From the NCBI GenBank assembly GCA_030600745.1, contig JAUVLL010000075.1:1-10586 (forward strand): 10,586 bases of DNA, in the 5' to 3' direction. Below, piece by piece: positions 5,713 through 10,586 of the stretch; within the stretch, counting starts at the first letter, position 1, and every line of letters begins with the position of its first letter. This DNA comes from Spirochaetaceae bacterium. Its GTDB lineage: Bacteria; Spirochaetota; Spirochaetia; B11-G9. Below the pieces are notes generated by a model. The model did no database searches, was not told where the DNA came from, and saw only the letters and a list, made by a program, of their open reading frames with translations. A program made the translations under genes and the position numbers.

Positions 5713-7569
5713 ATGTCGATAGTATCGGGTCTTTTATTGATTGCACTTGCGGGTGTAATCCTCAATGTGCTGTTTTATAAATCAAAAATAGTACAGAAGT
5801 ATGTAAGTCTGCTTCTTTTTGCGGTTCTGGCGTACCTTAGTTTTAATATGTATAAGCAGGTTGGTTCTCACTTTAGTATTCCGTTTTTAATAGCAGGGCA
5901 GAGTATTGGATTTACTATTACCTGGCTTAACTACTATTTCGCTTTAATGATAACCGGAATAACATTGCTTACAGCAATCTTTTCTCTCAAATATATGGAA
6001 GGGAAAGAGGGTATTGTCCACTATTACACAGTCCTTTTCATGAAAACTTTCGGAATGCTGGGGGTGATTTTATCATCCGATCTTATTACCTTCTTTGTTT
6101 TTTGGGAAATTATGAGCTGGAGTACTTTTTCCCTTATGTCTACCGGAGGAAAAGAAGCTCCAAAATCTGCTTTAAAATACTTTATATTTGCTGTTACAGC
6201 TTCAATGATTCTTATGGTAGGAGTTGTGCTGAGTTACAGTTTATTCGGATCTTTTGATTTTGCTGTTATTCACAGTAAAATAGATTCTCTTTCTCTGCCG
6301 ATGACGGGATTTTTGTTATCAATTTTTATTGTGTCCTTTTCTATTGAATCTGCCGTTTTTCCTATGCATTCATGGCTTCCTGAAGGTTATTCCAATACCT
6401 TTACAACTTTTACTGCATATCTTACCGGTATATCAACAAGAATTGGTATTTACGGAATAATCCTGTTTCTTTTCGGTATTTTTGGAATACAAACAGTAGA
6501 TAAACTGGTTATTCTGGGAAAAATAAATTTTAGATATATCTTTGGAGTTTTTGCAGCTCTTACTATGATAATACCGACCTTTACTGCTCTTTATCAGCAT
6601 GATGCCAAAAAACTTATTGCATGGCACAGTGTTGGTCAGGGAGGGTATATGCTAATTGGACTTGCAAGTGCGAACGCTCTTGGTATTTCCGGAGGCATTC
6701 TTCATATTATAAACTACCTGACCTATCAGGTGCTTATTGTTTTTGCAATTGCCTCCGTTGAGTATCGTACAGGTACAACAAACCTTAACAAACTTGGCGG
6801 ACTTATTAAAAAAATGCCGGTTTCTTATCTTGCGCTTCTTTTTGGTATTATAGGTCTTGCAGGACTACCTCCTATGAATGGTTTTGTCTCAAAATGGTTC
6901 ATATATAAGGCTCTTATTATGTCCGGTTATCCCTTTCTTGCCATTGCTGCAGTAATAGGGACTATCGGTACTATTCTTTCGGTATACAAACTTATTCATA
7001 ATATGTTCTTAGGGCAGCTTCCCGAAAGGTACAACGATATTAAGGAAGTTTCTTTCAGCATGCAGCTGCCAATGTGGATTCTTATGATAGTTGTTTTCGG
7101 TCTTGGTGTTTATCCCGGGCTTGCAATGGGGTTGATTGCAAAGATTCAAACCTCCCTTGGTCTTGCCGTGGTTCCGTACTCTCTGCATGGCATAGCGTCA
7201 GGTTCAGGTCAGCTTAATATGCTTGTTATAACAGCATTGTTTATGGGTGGCCTTGCCGTTGCCTGGATCATCTACCTTCTGGGCAGCAGGCGAAAACATG
7301 TAAATCAGTATAATAATTATGCGGGTGGACACTTTTTAAACAAAGATGTGGCCTACAATTTTAACTATGAATTTTATGCTGCCATTGAACATGTTATTGA
7401 TCCTTACCGGAAAAAGATAATTGAACGCACAGAGCGTGGTATTATTGGACTGGTAGATGCCGTTTCTGAATATGTGCGGAGGATATATACAGGTATGATT
7501 AATACCTATGCAATATATATATTAACTGCTTTTGTAATAACCATTATTTTTCTTAAGGAACTGATATGA
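5713..7569 (+). CDS. mbxH': Second MrpD/NuoL-type antiporter subunit with C-terminal extension (MbxH'-type)
   Basis: A protein of 618 residues, homologous to the preceding gene but about 130 residues longer. Landmarks are Glu132 (FVFWEIMSW, TM5), FPMHSWLPEGYSNT (216-229), Arg243 in the TM8 position, and Lys394 (GFVSK, TM12). The TM7 lysine is again replaced by glutamate, Glu212 (IESAVFP). After the antiporter core, residues about 555-596 form a charged amphipathic helix, followed by a last membrane helix at about 598-615. This arrangement recalls the lateral helix plus final TM of NuoL and probably replaces the separate MbhI of Mbh complexes. Two successive antiporter genes distinguish Mbx/Mbs from Mbh. 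The ribosome site AGAGGAGG precedes ATG 5713 by 4 bases. The stop overlaps the next gene (ATGA). Confident family call. Confidence 0.9.
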   Translation: MSIVSGLLLIALAGVILNVLFYKSKIVQKYVSLLLFAVLAYLSFNMYKQVGSHFSIPFLIAGQSIGFTITWLNYYFALMITGITLLTAIFSLKYMEGKEGIVHYYTVLFMKTFGMLGVILSSDLITFFVFWEIMSWSTFSLMSTGGKEAPKSALKYFIFAVTASMILMVGVVLSYSLFGSFDFAVIHSKIDSLSLPMTGFLLSIFIVSFSIESAVFPMHSWLPEGYSNTFTTFTAYLTGISTRIGIYGIILFLFGIFGIQTVDKLVILGKINFRYIFGVFAALTMIIPTFTALYQHDAKKLIAWHSVGQGGYMLIGLASANALGISGGILHIINYLTYQVLIVFAIASVEYRTGTTNLNKLGGLIKKMPVSYLALLFGIIGLAGLPPMNGFVSKWFIYKALIMSGYPFLAIAAVIGTIGTILSVYKLIHNMFLGQLPERYNDIKEVSFSMQLPMWILMIVVFGLGVYPGLAMGLIAKIQTSLGLAVVPYSLHGIASGSGQLNMLVITALFMGGLAVAWIIYLLGSRRKHVNQYNNYAGGHFLNKDVAYNFNYEFYAAIEHVIDPYRKKIIERTERGIIGLVDAVSEYVRRIYTGMINTYAIYILTAFVITIIFLKELI

Positions 7570-8456
7570 ACACAGTACTATGGATAATATTTCTTCCGAT
7601 AATTATATTTATTATTGGAACGTTTATGCTCGGGTATTCAAGAAAATTCATTGCCCGGATTGAAAGACGGTATGGCCCTCCAATTCAGCAGGTTTTTTAT
7701 GATATTTTTAAGTTGATGAATAAGAAAACAAATATTTCCCATGGATGGATGCATGATATTGCTATTCTTATGCTACTGGGTGGTACGCTGCTGACTTTGT
7801 ACTTTATTCCTGTACCGGGGTTTCATTTCTTTGCCCAGTATGGAGATATGCTTGTAATAATGTATATTCTTCTTATCCCCGCCCTGGGTATGGCATTGGG
7901 AGTGGGCGAAACAGCTAACCCCAATGGAAGTATTGGTATTTCCAGAGCTCTTATGATGCTGGCCGGGTACGATATTCCATTTTTTCTTACCTTTATCGGG
8001 ATGGCGATGCTTAACCAGACAACTTCAATGTACGAACTTATCAATATCCAGCAGGCCGGCGGTTTTTTCGGATGGGGGCTTATTACAAATCCCCTTCTTG
8101 GTGTTGCTGCATTAATTGCCCTTCAGGGTATGCTTGGAGAAAAACCTTTCGAAGTTATGGTTGCACCTCATGAGATTGCAACAGGTCCTATGACAGAGAT
8201 GGGCGGCAAATATCTGGGAATTATGATGATACAGCATGCTATAGCTGTTGTTGTTGAACTTACAATTTATATCAATCTGTTTCTTGGCGGTGCCTTAAAC
8301 TGGTTTGAGTACATTATAAAACTATTTGTTCTTTTTACGGTGCTTTTAAGTGTTAATGCAGTATTCGGCAGATTCAGAACAGATGATGCTGTCAGATTTA
8401 TGTGGAAGATACCACTACCCATGGCGGTAATAGGTGTCCTTTTTATCATCTTCTAA
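7566..8456 (+). CDS. mbxM: NuoH-like membrane subunit (MbxM-type)
   Basis: A protein of 296 residues, within the size range of NuoH/MbhM proteins, with about eight hydrophobic segments. Motifs are IARIERRYGPPIQQVFYDIFKL (29-50; family RxxxRxGPxxxG...DxxKL), SRALMMLAGYDIP (126-138, with Asp where NuoH usually has YEIP), EKPFEVMVAPHEIATGPMTE (192-211) with conserved Glu192, Glu196, Glu203 and Glu211, and GRFRTDDAVRFMWKIPLP (268-285). The subunit joins the peripheral electron-transfer arm to the antiporter arm, and its cytoplasmic loops transmit redox-driven changes to the ion channels. It sits between the second antiporter and the peripheral subunits, the Mbx gene order. ATG 7566 overlaps the preceding stop, with AAGGAA upstream. 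Confident. Confidence 0.92.
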   Translation: MNTVLWIIFLPIIIFIIGTFMLGYSRKFIARIERRYGPPIQQVFYDIFKLMNKKTNISHGWMHDIAILMLLGGTLLTLYFIPVPGFHFFAQYGDMLVIMYILLIPALGMALGVGETANPNGSIGISRALMMLAGYDIPFFLTFIGMAMLNQTTSMYELINIQQAGGFFGWGLITNPLLGVAALIALQGMLGEKPFEVMVAPHEIATGPMTEMGGKYLGIMMIQHAIAVVVELTIYINLFLGGALNWFEYIIKLFVLFTVLLSVNAVFGRFRTDDAVRFMWKIPLPMAVIGVLFIIF

Positions 8457-8468
8457 GGAGCAAAATGA

Positions 8469-9044
8469 ATGGAAGAAAAATTAACCCAGCGAAGTGTCTG
8501 GGAGAAGATATCAAATAAACTCAGTAAGCGTTCTTTGTGGATGCTTCACTACTGTACCGGGTGCGGCGCTATTGAGCTGCCGCCGACTATGACTGCCCGT
8601 TTTGATATGGAACGTTTTGGAATTAGTCCAATGGTCACACCGCGGCAGGCTGATATCCTTCTTATTACCGGATATCTTTCGGTAAAGACCTTAAAAAGAG
8701 TTGTACTTACCTATGAGCAGATGCAGGCTCCGAAGTATGTTGTTGGATTTGGTTCATGTACCATAAACGGCGGTATGTACTGGAACAGTTACTCAACGAT
8801 GAAGTGCCTTGATCAGTATATTCCGGTTGAGACGTACATCGCCGGTTGTATGCCCCGTCCGGAAGCAATTATCGCATCATTTAATGATTTGATTGCTAAA
8901 ATTGATCGGGGTGAAGCTAATTCCTGGAAAGATTATTATAAAAATTATGATTTTTATAAAGCTAACCAGGACAGAACTTTTGAAGGTCCTATTGAAACAT
9001 ACAATGATATTAAAGCTGATGCTGCCATGTTCAATATAAAATAG
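8469..9044 (+). CDS. mbxJ: NuoB / hydrogenase small-subunit-like FeS protein (MbxJ-type)
   Basis: A soluble protein of 191 residues carrying the proximal [4Fe-4S] cluster of the group 4 hydrogenase/complex I family. Probable ligands are Cys29 and Cys32 (HYCTGCGAIELPP), Cys97 (GFGSCTINGG) and Cys127 (AGCMPRPE). Cys113 is an extra cysteine. The CxxC spacing is that of hydrogenase small subunits rather than the adjacent CC of NuoB. In the Pyrococcus Mbs enzyme the cluster of this subunit is proposed to be the site of sulfane sulfur reduction; whether that applies here is open. AAGGAG (8455-8460) precedes ATG 8469 by 8 bases. An earlier ATG at 8465 is in another frame and stops after 17 codons. 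Confident. Confidence 0.92.
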   Translation: MEEKLTQRSVWEKISNKLSKRSLWMLHYCTGCGAIELPPTMTARFDMERFGISPMVTPRQADILLITGYLSVKTLKRVVLTYEQMQAPKYVVGFGSCTINGGMYWNSYSTMKCLDQYIPVETYIAGCMPRPEAIIASFNDLIAKIDRGEANSWKDYYKNYDFYKANQDRTFEGPIETYNDIKADAAMFNIK

Positions 9045-9058
9045 GGGGAAGTGAGCAC

Positions 9059-9595
9059 ATGGAATATGAATTAGAGAATTTTATTATTGATAAAATGCAG
9101 CCGGAATTCCCGGAAGCTGTTTTTACTATTAAGAAATCACGGCGTGTTGAAGTTAAAATGTCGTCAGACCAACTATATAATTTTGCTGTACGAATGCAGA
9201 AAAAATGGAATTTTCTTCATCTGTCTGCCATCAGTTGTGTGGATTGGTTACAGGATAATGAGTTTGAACTTGTTTATCATTTCTGGAATTATGATGAGAA
9301 AGTTCTTGTAATGGCAAAGATTCGCATACCCAGGGAAGAGGAGTCTCATTTTGAGACTATTTCAAATCTCTGGCAGCCTGCAAAATTTTTTGAACGGGAT
9401 ATACATGAGATGTTTGGCGTTTACTTTGACGGCAGTGAGGATATGGAAAGATTTATTCTCACTGATTGGAATGGTCCGCCCCCAATGCGTAAAGACTTTA
9501 TTACACGTGAATATGCACTGAACTTTTTTCATTATAGAGAATATGATCCCGAGTGGTTGAAAGATATGATGGGAGCAGGAGAAGGTAATGAGTAA
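9059..9595 (+). CDS. mbxK: NuoC-like 30-kDa subunit (MbxK-type)
   Basis: A soluble protein of 178 residues of the complex I 30-kDa family. The signature runs from WQPAKFFERDIHEMFGVYFD (105-124) to ILTDWNGPPPMRKDF (133-147), equivalent to ERxxxDMFGxxFxxH...LxxDWxGxPLRKD of NuoC. It has no cysteine motif, so it is structural, binding the large and small subunits in the peripheral arm. It is a stand-alone K subunit, not fused to the D-like large subunit. ATG 9059 follows GGGGGAA (9045-9051) at about 8 bases. Its last 8 bases overlap the start of the next gene. Confident from motifs and position between the J- and L-type genes. Confidence 0.9.
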   Translation: MEYELENFIIDKMQPEFPEAVFTIKKSRRVEVKMSSDQLYNFAVRMQKKWNFLHLSAISCVDWLQDNEFELVYHFWNYDEKVLVMAKIRIPREEESHFETISNLWQPAKFFERDIHEMFGVYFDGSEDMERFILTDWNGPPPMRKDFITREYALNFFHYREYDPEWLKDMMGAGEGNE

Positions 9596-10586
9596 TATAG
9601 ACGAAGTAAGAGATTATGAACTTTTTATCGGCCCTAACCATCCTGGGATCGAAGGTAACTTTTCACTAAAGCTTAAGTTGCTGGGTGATAAAGTAATAAG
9701 TGCTAAAACAGATGCCGGATATCTTCATCGTGGTTTTGAGAAACTTATGGAAGAAAGATTGTTTATCCAGAATATTGCAATAGTTTGCCGTATCTGCGTT
9801 CCCGACCCTGATCCCAATGAGAATAATTACGCCAGAGCAATAGAGGAGATTGGAGGAATAGGGGTCCCTGAAAGAGCGAAATGGATAAGAACTCTCGTAT
9901 TGGAGTTATCAAGACTTGCATCACATCTTTTTATTATTGGCGGTCATGCGGCAACAACCGGGTTATATGCGTTTCCAAACTGGACAATTGCTGATCGTGA
10001 TCGTATTTTAGAGCTTTTTGAAGAGCTTACCGGAGGAAGAGTCTACCATATCTATCAGCTCCCCGGAGGCGTGCGCAGGGATTTTCCGGATGGTTTCGAA
10101 AGGCGTGTTCTGGAAGTAATGGATTATATAGAAAGTCGTCTTCAGGATTATGATGACCTGGCAATAAATAATGCACTTTTTATTAAAAGAGCAACAGGAA
10201 TTGGTGTTCTAACAAGAGAACAGGCTGTAAGCTGGGGTGTTACGGGTCCGAATCTCAGGGCCTGCGGTGTTGCTGCAGATGTACGAAAAGATGATCCTTA
10301 TGAAATTTATGAAAAGCTTGAATTTGATATACCTACTATGACAGAAGGTGATGCTTATGCCAGAATGATCGTTCGGAGGAAAGAAATGGAGCAGAGTATC
10401 AGTATAGTTCGTCAAATAATTGACAAAATTCCTTCCGGTTTAGTTTGGAACAAGATTCCGAATCCTCTTAAGTGGAATGTTGCGGCCGGGGATGCTTATG
10501 TAAGAACAGAATCTTCAAAGGGTGAATATGCTTATTACATGGTAAGTGACGGTGGACGAAAACCCTACCGTGTCCATGTACGCGGT
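9588..10586 (+). CDS. mbxL: NuoD / [NiFe]-hydrogenase large-subunit-like protein (MbxL-type), 3' truncated by window
   Basis: The first 333 residues are present and the frame is open at the right edge. Family features are LFIGPNHPGIEG (12-23), GYLHRGFEKLMEERLF (44-59), RTLVLELSRLASHLF (101-115), and WGVTGPNLRACGVAADVRKD (216-235), all matching NuoD and group 4 hydrogenase large subunits. At the N-terminal nickel-ligand motif, where hydrogenases have RICGxC, it reads CRICVPDPDPNE (67-78): Cys70 keeps the first ligand position, while the second is Asp73. The extra Cys67 makes a shifted CxxC. It is therefore not expected to be a normal [NiFe] hydrogenase. The C-terminal motif lies outside the window. 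ATG 9588 overlaps the end of the K-type gene by 8 bases, with AGGAG 6 bases upstream. An FeS N-type subunit is expected downstream. Family confident. Confidence 0.9.
   Translation, partial: MSNIDEVRDYELFIGPNHPGIEGNFSLKLKLLGDKVISAKTDAGYLHRGFEKLMEERLFIQNIAIVCRICVPDPDPNENNYARAIEEIGGIGVPERAKWIRTLVLELSRLASHLFIIGGHAATTGLYAFPNWTIADRDRILELFEELTGGRVYHIYQLPGGVRRDFPDGFERRVLEVMDYIESRLQDYDDLAINNALFIKRATGIGVLTREQAVSWGVTGPNLRACGVAADVRKDDPYEIYEKLEFDIPTMTEGDAYARMIVRRKEMEQSISIVRQIIDKIPSGLVWNKIPNPLKWNVAAGDAYVRTESSKGEYAYYMVSDGGRKPYRVHVRG

Noticed and set aside
9087..9311. A 74-codon + strand frame inside the NuoC-like gene
   Set aside because: It is a frame-shifted reading of a gene with a full complex I 30-kDa signature. 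It has no matching ribosome site.
7566..10586. Standard respiratory complex I (nuo) operon
   Set aside because: The NuoB-like subunit has a CxxC rather than adjacent cysteines, Mrp-type subunits E, F, G, DUF4040 and MnhB are present, and the order differs from nuoA-N.
9588..10586. Functional group 4 [NiFe] hydrogenase (Mbh) large subunit
   Set aside because: The second cysteine of the N-terminal nickel motif is Asp, and the operon carries two antiporter genes as in Mbx/Mbs. The C-terminal motif is outside the window, so this is a strong but not final exclusion.

Overview
The window is AT-rich DNA from an anaerobic bacterium. Twelve genes of one membrane redox complex follow a degenerate cyclic-di-GMP-type gene and a tiny acidic ORF, all on the + strand. 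Typical bacterial signals (a TTGACA/TATAGT promoter and AGGAGG-type ribosome sites) argue against an archaeon, although the complex was first described in Thermococcales. The HD-GYP-like gene is only weakly compatible with a spirochaete or a similar group, so the phylum is not fixed by this sequence.

Layout: (1) 63-1301, a protein with HD-GYP architecture whose metal-binding residues look eroded. (2) 1302-1858, a 557-base stretch holding a perfect 9-bp inverted repeat, an unlisted 45-residue acidic microprotein gene (1376-1513) with an excellent ribosome site, a weak terminator candidate, a 20-bp-period direct repeat, a consensus sigma-70-type promoter (1732-1760) and an AT-rich leader. (3) 1859-10586, a tightly packed operon: MrpE, MrpF and MrpG homologues, a DUF4040 (MbhD-type) protein, an MnhB-type protein with an MbhE-like N-terminal half, MrpC, two successive MrpD/NuoL-type antiporter subunits, then NuoH-, NuoB-, NuoC- and NuoD-like subunits. 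The last runs off the right edge. Most junctions are 4-8 bp overlaps or gaps under 15 bp.

The order A-B-C-D-(E/F)-G-H-H'-M-J-K-L matches the Mbx/Mbs-type complexes of the group 4 [NiFe]-hydrogenase/complex I superfamily, not the Mbh hydrogenase and not complex I. The hallmarks are two full antiporter subunits in tandem, a fused E/F subunit, no separate MbhI, and a large subunit whose N-terminal nickel-binding motif has lost one of its two cysteines. The expected role is electron transfer from reduced ferredoxin, through FeS clusters in the peripheral arm (J, K, L and a downstream N outside the window), coupled to proton/sodium pumping by the Mrp-like membrane arm. In Pyrococcus the acceptor is sulfane sulfur/polysulfide. 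The bacterial acceptor cannot be read from this window.

The points most worth following are the Glu-for-Lys substitutions in the antiporter channels, the altered large-subunit site, the microprotein with its upstream dyad, and the repeats upstream of the operon promoter.
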